DNA of 64,000 nt from NCBI GenBank assembly GCA_013396915.1, contig VWZL01000328.1, positions 124,186 through 188,185 of the forward strand, written 5' to 3'. The notes under the pieces were generated by a model. The model was not told the DNA's origin and made no database searches. It was given only the letters and a program-made list of their open reading frames with translations. Position numbers and translations under genes: made by a program. Shown piece after piece: positions 13,101 to 26,239 of this stretch (position 1 is its first letter; the number at the start of each line of letters is the position of its first letter). Origin of the DNA: Stercorarius parasiticus (taxonomy: Eukaryota > Chordata > Aves > Charadriiformes > Stercorariidae).

Positions 13101-16038
13101 CTGTTTCTGACCAATTCCATATGTGAACGCTCTTATTTTGGAATAAGAGTGCTTTTTCCCTGTTCAGCTTGACCCACTTTCCAAGTGTATTTAATTAGGA
13201 ACAGTTTTATGTGTAAGAAGGCCTTTTTTTTGTTCTCTTGATTAAAGCAATAAAGTTCAGTATCTAGGGTTTCTGATTCAAAACACCTTAAACATTTAAA
13301 AAAAATAAACAAGCTATAGAAACAGTGTCTAGGTATTAAAATGCAACTGTTGCATTTTCACTGCTTCCCTAAATGATTTCAAAGTTAAAAGTGTTTTAAA
13401 CAGTCTTCGGTCAACAATTACTTTCTGCTGTAATCCATAGGCTCTGGATGGTTACTCAGAATCCTTCAAGACTAAACTGCTCTTTGCAAAACACGAAGTT
13501 ACAGCAGAGCTTTTTGAAAGTGTATGCCAAACTGTAGTGTCTCAGCACTTTAGAAATCAAGCTATTGACCTAAAGTAAAACTAGAGAGGACAAGAGGAGC
13601 TCACCCTTCCCATACTCAGAGCTGACCTAAATCCAGGTGAACAGAACCTGTGGTGCCAAGTCAAGCTATCAAGCTCAGCACTGTGTCAAACACATACACC
13701 CAGGTATCTGCTTAGAATGCAAGTGGTGTAAATCCACATCGACTCAGAAAATACAGTGTAGACATGTTTAGAAACTTCAAAAATTGGAAGTCTAAATTCA
13801 GGTGCCTGTAAGTATGTCTAATAAGTATGAGTATGTATGCATGTTTGACCTAGGCCTGGCACCACAGCTTTGGCCACGTAAGTCTCCTGACCTACTGATG
13901 CTTGTGTAGAAATTAGTACGTAGCTAAACACTATAGCATCAGCCTGGAGATAGTAGCCAACGCTTGAGAAGCAGGAAGAACAGCTTCATTAAGCATTGTC
14001 ATCTCCACCTGATCCCATGTGCTCCTTGTCTGTTCCACAGCACAAATAAGCAGCGTACCTCAAACCACTAAAGTAATACCACATAGTTTATGTCATGAGC
14101 GGTTAACACATTTAATCTTGCAATGGAACAGCGGAGGAATGTTCACATAGCATGAAAGGCAGCGTAAAAAAGTTATTTCTTATGCATTGCTCAGCCATTT
14201 ATTATCAGCTGTAAATGGCAAGTTTTGGCACTGTTCTGCTTACAGTGGTTCTACTGTAACCCATATCCTCTGGTAAATTTTCATGCTGTGGGGCAGGGGG
14301 ATTAAGCCCAATGGTGGACTGTCCACAGCTGGATGGCTGACAAATAAGGCCCCACAGGCAGACTCAGATGTAATTCACTAAGAAGAAACAGAAACTATTC
14401 ACCTATGAAATAAAACAATATGTTTATGAATTGTATGTTGCATCCTCCCGGAAAGTTCTCTATACTGCATGAGTGTAAAGAACCAACTATTCATACCCAA
14501 CAGATCCATGCAACAGAGAGGTGTTTCAGATTTCTCTCCTGTCATTAAATCTTAATTCAGATCTTAAATGTTCGATCTTCATTTGAAAAATCAGAAGATT
14601 TCATACAATGTATTCAGCAGGTACTGTGATGGCCCTTTCTGATGTATTTAAGAACAGATTAAAACTTCAAGTAATTTGGCAGGCTACTATTAAGACAATA
14701 ATGGTATGTTTTAGCTTGTGGTTGATGTAATCTTGCTCTTACGTTCTACTTCCATAAGAAAAAACGCATTGCTGCTTTCTAGGAAAAAAGAAATGACACT
14801 GTATGCCACATTAATGATGCTTCTTTAAAATCTGTCACATTTTATCTTGAAATTATTTCCACTGAAAAGAAACTACTTTTACAAATACTAGGGGCTCCAA
14901 AAATATTTAATGTACACAATAAGAAAATTACTGGAAATGAAATTATCACCTGTTTCTATTCATTGCTGAGTACTGTTCTGAAAGAGAAATTTAAGTTGTG
15001 GTATTAAGCAAAACAAAGTCCTTTTCCTCAACAACTGAATTTTTATGTCAGTGTTCGTATTATTCCTGAAGTACCGTTCTCTATTGATTTGCAACCATGT
15101 CTTATTTTAGAATACCTCACAGGATTAGGTAGGAAGCTTAGCTCTGTGTAACCATGCAGCACACTGGATAAGCTCCTCAGATCTGCACTAACCATCAACA
15201 ACTGAAAAATGGTGACATTCGAACAATGGAAAACTGGTTTTCCTTTCACTCCACGTCCTTCGAACTACTGAAAAAGACTCCTCACAGGAACTACAGAAAA
15301 GCTTAATTCAATTACAGGAAATCAAACATACCTTCCCTTTGATGTTAAGACTATACAATAAATATGTATTAATAAAAGCAACATCCTAGCTAGGAAAATT
15401 TTAAGAATAAAAAGTAATTATCTTTTACTGATCTATTCAATGAAAGAATATTACATATTTAATTTACTCCACAACTCCTAGGCGGTCTGTTAACTTTTTG
15501 CTATTAACATATCTTGAAATTCATGTTTTACATATTTTCAATGTATTTTTAATATATTAAATTCAGGAATAAATTAGTTGTTTGGACACCAAAGTCTGCT
15601 TAAGGAAAAATGTCTTTGCAGCAGAAATACTTAAAATACAAAAAAGCTGCTGGATGTTATTAAATTGCATTTTATAGCATATTATGTTATATTGTAAAAA
15701 ATCAATTCTCCCTTTTTTACATCCTCAACTAAATTTTTAGTCATTAATCTAATTCTTAATTATGTCAAATATGTTTTTGTGTTTTCCTGTCAGATTTACT
15801 TCATCAGTCTTATCCCACTGTTTGCACATATTTTTGAAAGTCATTTGTGGAAAATCTCATTTTCACTTATTTTCAACTACTGATAACAGCTCTGGCATTA
15901 AAACACATCACTACTTCAGACACCCTTTTGATGAAAAATAAAAGGACAATAGTCTTTAGAACAGAATTATATTATGGTATTTTTAAAAGAAAATTGCAAA
16001 AATTACCCTGTACAATAAAGCAAATACTATATACCTCA
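10121..16038. other. Intronic, microsatellite and hairpins only
   Basis: Apart from the microsatellite at 10.45 kb it is unique AT-rich sequence. There are two small inverted repeats: TTGGGGG/CCCCCAA with an 8-base loop at 10953-10974, and a 10-bp stem with a 4-base loop at 13128-13151. No gene is recognised on either strand. Confidence 0.6.
10445..10522. repeat. Compound microsatellite (TGCA)n, (CA)n, (TA)n
   Basis: The tract runs from GACATGCATGCATGTGCATATACAC through a (CA)-rich segment with one GACA interruption to an uninterrupted (AT)9-10 block. It is almost wholly alternating purine and pyrimidine. Overlapping open frames on both strands are artefacts of the repeat. Confidence 0.95.
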
Positions 16039-16064
16039 TAATCACAGAATCACGAATCACAGAA
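16039..16064 (-). mobile_element. CR1 3' tail remnant
   Basis: The sequence ATCACAGAATCACGAATCACAG is the reverse complement of the ATTCTGTGATTCTGTGAT tail of CR1, with a one-base loss. No CR1 body follows, so this is either an extremely 5'-truncated insertion or the left-over of an excised or eroded one. It is short and could arise by chance as a simple repeat. Confidence 0.55.
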
Positions 16065-16202
16065 GGTGATGAGAAGGTTTTACTTACTTTCAGTATTAGG
16101 AGACAAATGATTGAATACTAAACATCACGTTCCTGTCTTTAAAGCTCCTTGTCACTTTCTAATGAGAAGTTTGTTACACATTTGCCAACATCAAAACTCA
16201 AA

Positions 16203-16953
16203 GGACAAAGGATGAGAAGAAAAAGGATGAGGAGAAGGCTGAGGTACTTAATGCCTTCTTTGCCTCAGTCTTTAGTAGTAGAACTAGTTGTTCCCTGAGT
16301 ACCCAGACCCCTGAGCTAGTAGATAGGGGCGGGAGCAGAATGAAGCCCCCGTAATCCAAAGGGAGATGGTGAGGGACTAGGAGATGGTGAGTAGGACTAG
16401 GGAGGTGATCGTCCCCCTGTACTCGGCACTGGTGAGGCCCCACCTCAAGTGCTGTGTCCAGTTTTGGGCCCCTCACTACAAGAAAGACACTGAGGTGCTG
16501 GAGCGGGTCCAGAGAAGGGCAACAAAGCTGGTGAGGGGTCTAGAGCACAAGTGTTATGAGGAGCGGCTGAGGGAGCTGGGGGTGTTTAGCATGGAGAAAA
16601 GGAGGCTGAGGGGAGACCTTATCGCTCTCTACAACTACCTGAAAGGAGGTTGTAGCAAGGTGGGGGTTGGTTTCTCCTCACAAGTAACAGGTGATGGGAC
16701 AAGAGGCAATGGCCTCAAGATGCGCCAGGGGAGGCTTAGGCTGGATATAGGAAAAATTTTTACACTGAAAGGGTTATCAAGCATTGGAACAGGCTGCCCG
16801 GGGAAGTGGTTGAGTCACCATCCCTGGAGGTATTTAAAAGATGGGTAGACATAGTGCTTAGAGTTATAGTTTAGTGATGGTTTTTGTCAGAGTTAGGTTG
16901 ATGGTTGGACTAGATGATCTGTAAGGTCTCTTCCAACCTAGACAATTCTATTC
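16203..16953 (+). mobile_element. CR1 LINE with internal deletion
   Basis: Two separate CR1 regions are joined. Bases 16203-16383 encode the ORF2 segment just before the reverse transcriptase core (KDEEKAEVLNAFFASVFS-like). From about 16384 the sequence jumps to the C-terminal reverse transcriptase region ([20 protein letters not shown]) and runs to the 3' end near CTTCCAACCTAGACAATTCTATTCC. Roughly 1 kb or more of ORF2 is missing. The junction shows short repeated words (GAGATGGTGAG on both sides). The 3' half is more than 95% identical by eye to the copy at 59.8 kb. Confidence 0.9.
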
Positions 16954-19900
16954 CATAAAGTCAGGGACATTGGAATTTGCCCTCAAAACAATGAAATATC
17001 ATTCTGAAATTAAAATTTCCACTTTCTAACCATATTTACATTGGCTATTTCACTCTCAATCAATTTATTGTCCTCCTTATCCACACACAGAATTTATCAA
17101 TATAGCTTTTAAGTTATAACTGGTAGTACAAAATTAATATAAAAATGCTACCTCATTCTGAAAAATGCTATACTAATGGCCAATGTTTCAATAGCAGAAA
17201 ATCACCAAATACAGAAGAAACTGCCCAATGTAAGGATACAAGATGAGATATATCACTAGAGCTAAAGAGAACATTCATCAAGTTATAATGTAAGAGGAGC
17301 AAAAAGTAACCAATAGGGGACCACCACTCTGTTCTCAGTAGTGAATGGAAAATATTTGATGTGTGTAAGAAACCACCGGATTGCCACTTTCTAGTCACTG
17401 TCCGTAAGGAGACTGGCTTCTAGACTATTAACAAAAATGTGAGCCTTTCTCTGCCATGTTTAAAAGAATCATTTTTATAAGTCAATATTCCACCACATGG
17501 CACTGCTAAGAAATAGTGCTTTAGGGAAAGACTTTACTGTTTAGCACACAATACCTGTTGCTTTTTATGTAGGCAAAGAGTTACTCAGCATACTGCATGC
17601 ACAAAATTGCAGCAGCTGTGGATAAACTCATCACAGTGAATTAATTACTAATTTCAAATGTTAAGAAATAGCCCCTGGGAAGCTGCCCAAGACATTTTTA
17701 TCCAAAAGCAGTATGACTGCAGTATTATTAATTAAAATTTAGGAAGAGTGCCATAGATACACAAGAATCTGAAGAGCTGTTACTTACAACCTAATAGAGT
17801 GGAGAAGGCAGAAGCTAGTGTACATCAAGGAAAGGAAAATTAAGGAGTGAAAGAAACAGACCTATGCATATTTTGAAATCACAGAAAAAGAAGAAAGAAG
17901 GACAAATAACAGATAAAATCAAAAAATGATCTGTTATTTTAGAAGTGATTCACTGTCACGTGAGTAAGAAGGAGAGTAAAAGAAACCAGCACACAATATG
18001 CATCATTTTGGAGGATGTAGAATCTGGACAATCAAAAGAGCATTTACTTGCTCCAATGTGAGAAATGTTTAATTGCTGTATGAATAAAATCGATCACATT
18101 TAGGTCAAACCATCTGTTGACAGAGAAGTAGGAGAGTATCTAAAGGAGACAAATGGCAGTCTTTCTCTTCATTTAAGCCAGTGCCACTTTAAAAAGATTT
18201 CAGACAAACTGGGCAAACTTTGTATTACAGACTGTATTCGAACCCTCTTCTTCCTTGATGATGAAGGCAAAATATTACTGTATTTTTTGCTTGACACTGT
18301 AAGTGCATTTTTTAAAAGGAGCCAACTGAGGGATGTTAATGATCTATTAAGAAAGATTATAATTATTCAGAAAATCTATACAAGAAAATAAAAAATCTTT
18401 TATTTTCAGTCTTCTATTCTTCTCAGTATTATTTTGAGTTCATAAAGTGACGTTATCGTATCTATTTTCTGTTTCAGGTACAGATAAGTCTTTTCTTCCA
18501 TTCTTCTTTCTTTTGATTCTTCTTGGGAGGTATCCCCAAAACCTATTGCTGACAAACTTGTCTTCAGTCTGGAGAGCTCTTATACAAGGTACCACCAGGA
18601 GCATCTTGGTTTTTGTTTGAGACATGGGTGTTGAGCAGCTGCCTGGCTAACATTGTAAAATGTAATGTGGAAGCATAAACTGCATCACTAAATCCTAACT
18701 CAAGGCTATTATTTAAGTAACTAAACATTTACTTAAACAATTCAACTAGCCTAACAACAGCAATCTGCAAGAATAAATTTTTTGTAACATGTTTCCGTTC
18801 ATAATGTTATTGATCTCCCTCAGAAACATGACGCTTACAAATATAATGAACTTTTTTGTCATTTAGTTAAAAATTTGTATCTTTATACATACAAATATAA
18901 AATTAACAAGCAACCTAATTAACAAATATTAACAACTGTTCAAGTACCATATCTTACTCACACCTTTTCTATCTTAGACACCTCTTAGATCTTGCCTTTC
19001 TTACACACACATTTTAGGATGGAATGAATGACTTTCTGTAGGTGTCTCCCATTTCAGAGAGACTGCAGAAGGTACCTTGATGACAAGGTCAGACTGGACA
19101 CCGAACTTATACATAGTTCCATTGAAATGTAAATCGACCCACTAATGTTCTGCTACTTAACAAGGCATCTGTTTAAGGCATTATTTGAGCAGCAAGGAGA
19201 ATTACCTTTTACCATATTATTATGCTTTTATCCAGATAAACCAGGTGTTTGTAGTCTGACATTTCAATTTCCATATTGCTACTGCTAGATTGCAACTGTT
19301 AAGGGGAACTGTAACAGCACTTTAACCTCCAACTTGGCACACATTCCAGATATATGAGTTCTGGCTGTGCAGAAAGTAAGAGTAACTTGCTGGGTGGTTT
19401 CCACCCAGGAACAGAGATAGCACAGGGGAAGTCTGATATATAAACTTCTGCTTAGTAGCCACTCAGGAGAACCATATCACAGTTTACAGGCTGAATACAG
19501 CTCGGCATGTGATAACTTTCTTTAATGTGTATATAACCTCATTTTACACTATGTTACTATAAAAAAATATTCCTTGAAACAAGTCTACAAAAGTCTTCAT
19601 CAATGGATCCTGAAAATATTTAAGTGAGATACTTAATCCTAAAGGCATATTTAACATAAGGAGATTTACATAATGCGTCCTTTGATGGTCACAGGGTCTA
19701 TTGAACATCTTCACTGTGATATAAAAGAACTGACCAATCATCAAGGTGAAGGTGTATATACTGAGAAGCTCAACTCATTTCAGCATTCACTGGTTGTCTT
19801 TGTGATTTGAGGTGACATAAAACAGTTGCCATGAGGTGAGTCATCTGAAGAAGGACACTTCGTTGTCTTGCTGTTTTGTCTGCTTTAAAGAATAAACTGA

Positions 19901-20469
19901 ACTCTACTTTGAGGATGAAGCTTCAACATTATTGTCACCATCATGTCAAATTTTAACTCCTGAATACATATCCAGTGGGGCCGGCATGCAGATACAGAGA
20001 AATCTTGGTGCAGATGTCTGTAGGTTCTGCTGAAGACACTGCTCTGTACCTGCTGCATACTGCTGCAACTCAGCAGGTGTTTTACCTCTGCCTTTATTCA
20101 TATCAAGCTTTTCTGCTTCCCATATTTTCAAACATGCTTTTAAAATGCGCAGCTACCAAGTTGATATGTGTTGTGGCACTTATTAACCATGGTAGCATGC
20201 AATTCTTTGTTGTGGATGGATTTCTGTTTCTAACATTAGTTCTGATTCCTTTGTAGATCTTTTCATCTTATTATATGCATAAAACTCAAATCTGGCCCAA
20301 ACTCTAGGTGACAAAAAGTAAAAACTGTTTTTGTATTTTCTGTGCACTTCAAGGAAAGAAGATAACTGCTTCAGTACATGTACATGTAGAAAGAACTAGA
20401 GCTGGATGCAGTATTTTGTCTATATTAAGTAATTTTCAATTTTCACTATTTCTAATTGTGGTGGTACAA
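16954..20469. other. Intronic, no gene seen
   Basis: AT-rich sequence. TATATAAA near 19436 and AATAAA near 19892 might mark part of an old LTR, but nothing else supports that. No exon homology is recognised. Confidence 0.55.
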
Positions 20470-21400
20470 CCTCCCCCACCTCTCCCTTTTAGGCCACTTG
20501 GTGCTTGGCGTGATTTCTACCCCCACCTGGGCCACGTAACAATACAATGCACCAGAACGTTACCTGAGACACATAATGGTCCAACATAAAAACAAAGAAA
20601 GAAAATGAAGGGTAACGGACCAGAACGCTATCGTAATCCCTTAGCATACCTGGCTCCCGTGACTCCTATCGCTTGGGAACAATAACGGTAATTGATCACT
20701 CCTGACAATAAATGGATCATGGCCCAGAGAGGGGGGTGATACCAGAACTTCAAGATCTAGCAAGTTCTGGGCTTGCGCAATGAGTGGAAAGTATCAGAAC
20801 ATCCCACTGTCCAAGTTGGGCTAGAGTGGAAAAGGACCTGATGAAAATCAATTATCTTGGACCCTATAAGCAGTGATTCTAGTGAGACCCTTTGAGCTCT
20901 TCTAGATCGCAGCGTGCTGTGACCAGCATCTCCCTTGAGTTTGGACACTGGTCAGGCAGACATCTCGAGGATTTAAAGGCCAGGGTGAGTTAACCCTCTC
21001 GAGTCTCAGTTACCACCCGCTGAGGAATGCTGTTTCATTTTGAGTATTTACTCCAAACTTGAGAAGAGAGAAATTTTAACTATAGGCTAGACTTTCTTTC
21101 ATCCACCTCTCTGTCCATGTGTCTCTAATAAACACATCATCTCTTAAGACTGTGGGTGTTATACTTTACTGGATCCAAATACTTTCTGTCCAGTTGTTTG
21201 TGCACGTGTTAAAAAAGGGGACCCCTCAGCTCATTGGAGTTGCCCGTTATGAAGGGACCTTTGGTCCTAGCAGTTAAAAACTCATGTGTGGGTCTGTGCA
21301 CGGCCCCTCGAATGATGTGGGTTTGTATGTTTGTGCTCATATGTGTATGTATTGATTTGGGATACCTTAGAGTAAGTTAGTGTGAATCTTGCCATTTTCG
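20470..21400 (+). mobile_element. Endogenous retrovirus LTR-like block (plus orientation, tentative)
   Basis: This GC-richer block differs from its surroundings. It has a purine run (20588-20612) resembling a polypurine tract. Imperfect repeats of ACCAGAACG-type words follow in what would be U3. A TATA-like TTTAAAGGCCAGGG lies near 20971, and a clear AATAAA at 21127-21132 is followed by a GT-rich stretch. That order (purine tract, U3, TATA, poly(A) signal) is typical of a 3' LTR. I could not fix the TG/CA ends or a target duplication, and no viral gene is visible. Family unknown. Confidence 0.45.
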
Positions 21401-22544
21401 AATCTGTAATTCAGTCGTTCAATTATTTTGTTAAATCATCTTGTAAATCCTTAAATCAGTTCATGATTAAGTGCTGCTAAAATTTAGCCTATTGATTGAC
21501 CTCAAATCATTAATAAATTTTGAATTGCTGTTAAATCATAATCATCTCAAATACTTCCATACGTGACACCAAAATATTAATAGAACTGCATTAACTCCCT
21601 CCTGTGTTTAAATATCCTAGCTGCCTATAGTTAATAAAACCATATTCAAATCACATTTTAAAATGAGTTTTTCAATATTCATTCAAATGTGGTTTCTTCT
21701 CTGAAATTAAAAAAAAAGTAATTTAAACTCTGTTCCAATACAACTGTTTTCCTTCTCCTTTGGCTTTAGATAAATATATATTAACATGTACAAAACCAGA
21801 AAAATGAAATGCATGTATTTGGGCAAGATGCATCTATGTCCATATAGGAATGAGAAAAGCGGGGATAACAATACTACACTTTCGTAATGTGGTATCAGTG
21901 GAGAACATCCATTCAAATACTATGGTTAGATGAAGCCAGATGTAGTACTCATGTAAAAATTATTCAGAGGCATTGAACTGAATTCTGTTTGGACTGTGAA
22001 AATGACACTTCCCATAAATTCTTTACGCTTTGTCACACCAGGAGCAAATTAAAGCCAAACAAGCATCTGATTCTTGCCTTGATTGACTGCTGTTATAAAC
22101 CACTTAATGGGACTTATATTCAAAGGACAGCTGAAAGACTGACTGTCTCATTTTAGCATTTGAGATGTCAGTAACAAGACAAGTTCAAGAAGAGAGATTT
22201 AAATGTTTCAAAACAGATGTTTTGAAAAAACATTGTCAATATCTACCAAATATACTACTAATCAGCTTTTATTTGTAATGAGTTATTTACCAAATTCCTT
22301 AATCAGATACATATTCCAAAATATTCTGAAGTATATTTGGGAATAGTGGAGCCTCAATTTCACCCAAAAGAAAAATTTTATACTATGTTAAATAAACTTG
22401 TAATTTCTCTTTCTCTAAGTATTTGGGTGCATATAAATAATATCTTCTGTACAAACATGTACAGAAGAAGTATAGTTATATACACAAATATAAACATAAC
22501 TATGAGACATGCATAACACGAGGCAATAAATATGATAAAATATT

Positions 22545-22613
22545 TAGATAGAAAGATAGGTAGGTAGATAGGTAGGTAGACAGACAGACAGACAGATAGT
22601 TAGATATGTATAA
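22545..22613. repeat. Microsatellite (GATA/GGTA/GACA)n
   Basis: About 65 bp of tetranucleotides: TAGATAGAAAGATAGG, then GTAG units, then (GACA)4, then GATA units. It is a compound, partly degenerate tetramer array and is probably polymorphic. Confidence 0.95.
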
Positions 22614-23401
22614 ATATATCTCACTTTAATTTTGACTGATCTGTATTTTGCAATAGTGTTGTCACTAATTTAAACAGACATCCTACACTTTTTTCCTGTG
22701 TACTGCTTTTGATTTGTTTTAACAGTCTACCTAAACTAAATAAAGGTGGCCCTAAGCACAAACAAAAACATTAACAGCAATTAGCATTTGTAAAGTGCCT
22801 GACATGTTTAAAGTATTGTATAAGTATTTAATCAAAAGTCCTCAAAACAGTCCTCAAGACCACTAAGCACTTCCACCAGCAATGCTGCAGCATAGGGAAA
22901 CATGTTACCACAAGGCAGAAACCAAATTGCCACCAAAGCCGTACAAAGAGCCCTGGAACCAGCACTAACTTTTAATAGCAGTATTTATGTAAAGCTAGTC
23001 CAAACAACAGGAATTTAGCAATAGTACTAACTGTTCATGAACACTCTTTGTCTCCAACATAGTGTTAGTTCTGTAGCATTAAGAATGAAACAATCCAGAT
23101 CTTGAAAAGCAGCTGAAAAACAGCAGATGAGGCACCAGGTATAAACAGGTATAGCCTGCCTATTAACCAGGTATACTTTTAGGATGACAAAAAAACCAGT
23201 ATGTGCTTAGGAAAAATTGAATATAATGCATTATTCACATGTATTTCTGTCTATTATAAGCCCTTGAAAGTTGGATCTTTCCATCAAAATTAACTCAACT
23301 AGAAGAGGTTCCTGGATCAGAAGTTTTCCTTTTATTTATGCTCATCTTATCTTCAAAGGTTTCACAGAATTTGGGTTTGGAATGGTACCTTCATAAAATC
23401 T

Positions 23402-23553
23402 TCATCTTCTTGAGATTTCTTAGTCCTTAACAATGTATCTTCATTACAAACAGAAGTTTTCATCTTTTTGAGATTTCTTAGTCTTGAAGGATGTATCTTT
23501 GTAACAAATAGAAGTTTTCATCTTTTTGAGATTCTTTATTACTTAAGGATGAA
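23402..23553. repeat. 58-bp tandem repeat, about 2.6 copies
   Basis: Copy 1 (23402-23459), copy 2 (23460-23517) and a partial copy 3 (23518-about 23553) each begin TCATCTTYTTGAGATTYTT and share the block ACAAAYAGAAGTTTT at the end. A separate echo of ACAAATAGAAGTTTGC occurs near 24072. No coding potential is recognised. Confidence 0.9.
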
Positions 23554-25313
23554 GACAGGACTTTCCTTTAAAACTGTCCACATAAGAAAAGATGCCAGTG
23601 AAGACGTTTCTATTCAGCTATTTGGGATGGCAACAGTCTTGGAAGATTTCCCTAATGTTGCACGTTTTGTTCATTTTTTCTGAGGATATGATCATTCCTT
23701 GGTCATGAATATTTTCATTAAAAAGGCTAGTGTGTTTTGGATTGGCAAACGTTAGATCCACTGAATAATTTGCTTATTGGAATGATTTCTGGTCACTTTT
23801 TTTCTTTTAATATTTCTGCTTATTACCAGAAATCTGGAAAACGTTGCAAGGCATATGAGAACAAATTTATCATAGTCTTTAAGTAAACATTTTGTTGTTG
23901 TAAAAGATCTTTCATATTTCTTTTCCATTATTAGAGGATCCATACAAGAACAGATGTTCTCTTTTTCTTAAGCAGGACAAAGTTAAGATTTTGCCTTATT
24001 AAGATTTATTAAGACCATCCATATTCTTGTTGAGATGGACATGTTGCTCATTGACATCATTGCTCACTGACAAATAGAAGTTTGCTCTATTTCTAAAAGT
24101 CTATTTCTAAAGAAAAAAGACAAAGTTAAGTCTTCACGTGAACTTTTAGTATGAATTTCAGTATCCCATGTCTTCCAACACCACTGCATTCAACCTTTGA
24201 CATGACTGCAGCAAAAAAAAAATTAATCCCAAAAACATAAAACCCAAGCTGTACCAGTACAAAGAGGAAAAAAAAATAAACTGACCTCTGAAGACCATGA
24301 CCTGTTCCCTGCTATAAACCTGTCTTTTGAGACTCACCTCTAATGTGACATACGTAAAGAATCAGCCTAATTAGAACAGGTGAAAAAAACAATATAAAAA
24401 ACTTTGTATTTTGCTGTATTACTACTTGACCATCTTCCGATGTCATCTGATTTCTTAAAGATCTGCTGGTGCAGGAATGGTATTTTTAAAGATATTCCCA
24501 ACACCTCAGGCAATACATTCCTAGATTTAAAGAGGTGACTGCATTTAAGAAAAAATCCTCAACATTCTCTAGTTATTCCACTTAAGAGTGTTTTAACTCA
24601 TGTTCTCAATATGACTAATGGCAGCCCCAAGATCCACTATCAGCTACTGGGAACTAAACATCACAGAGAGGTTTATTGTACAAGCCATTACCCCATAGTC
24701 TCTCAGTCCATAGACCTTCCATATGTATCATCTGAAGTTCCAGCTATACAAGACTTGTGGCAGAAACGAGAAGACAAGCCTAGAATCACAGGGATGTGAA
24801 GCTTCTCTTCAGACAAAGCAGTATGCAACTGTGATTTCTAGCATTGTAATGATCTAGGCAAGGTGTCTGTACAATGTTTAAAGCCTTGATGGTATTCTGA
24901 ATGGTTATTATGAAATCTGTTGCACCACTGAAATTCTCTCTGTATATGAATATAGTCCAAGTAAGGTTACATCTCTGTCAAACCAGAGACATTTCACTCA
25001 GCTTTATTCATATATAATTACCGCGTCTAATCTAACTCAGTCACACAGTCTGTCTTTATAGCCAACAGAGAGATGAGCAGTTCTGGAGAGTGATAAATCT
25101 CACTCTTAAACACTCATTTTAGGATGAGAAATGGAACTGGATTCTGGGGACGGATAGTTGAACATAAACTTCAGCTGTCAGCAAGAAGCACTGCACAACG
25201 TTCTTGGAGGGCCAGGATTGAAGGACAGGCCTCTGTCAGAGTCCATGGATATTATTACAAGAATCCCCTAACATATACTCCAGAAAAAAATGGCTTTTCA
25301 GGCATATAACTTA

Positions 25314-25520
<207 letters not shown>

Positions 25521-26239
25521 TCAATTAGGCATTCTACTAGAAGGATGAATTTTCATATTTAATTTCTATGGTTTTCATTTTAACCAGAGGTATAGTTAGG
25601 ATGTAAAACTACTTCAAGATGCAAAAAGAAGACTGAAACAATAATGTGCTAAATCTTCTGTTTTATTTAAGCACTGTCTGCTGCAGAACTTAAATAAGGA
25701 AATAAAAGTGTCATTACACCTCCTTTCTACCCCTCCCTCTTCAGTCCTGTAGGAAACAATGCTACATACACAATGCTACAAATGCTTTAATTTCCAATGG
25801 TTTGCCACAGTCTTCGTGGAACATGTAACTGGAAATTATTCTTGCTGTCATCACTGGGCATGCTACTACAATGAAATATCTCAAATGTTTCTCATGGTCA
25901 GTTTTCTGGGTCTTTAAAATCACCAAACAGGAAAATGTGGTTTTATTTAACAAGCACTAGGCTTTTTATCTCAGCAAATCTAAAAATCTACAGTGATTTA
26001 CAATATCACTATTGTGATGTAGTTTTGCATATATGAAGTGGAACATAATAAATATTCTATTTGTCTGTTTTCAGAAAACCTAATTTCAGTAGTTTTATTT
26101 TAAGAGTTTAGAGTTTCTCATTACATTGCATTTTCAATAAAAATAGATGATCTCTGTAGAAATTCAGTATTTTCTCCTCCAATCCACCTTAAAATAATGC
26201 CGTTTGCTTTTTAAAAATCATTACTATATGCTAAGGGAT

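Noticed and set aside
16384..16848. 154-codon open frame
   Set aside because: It is the end of CR1 ORF2 and shifts frame near its 3' end. It belongs to the transposon.
19430..19960. Possible extra LTR (TATATAAA then AATAAA)
   Set aside because: The two signals are about 450 bp apart, with no repeats, purine tract or defined ends, in AT-rich DNA where both occur by chance.
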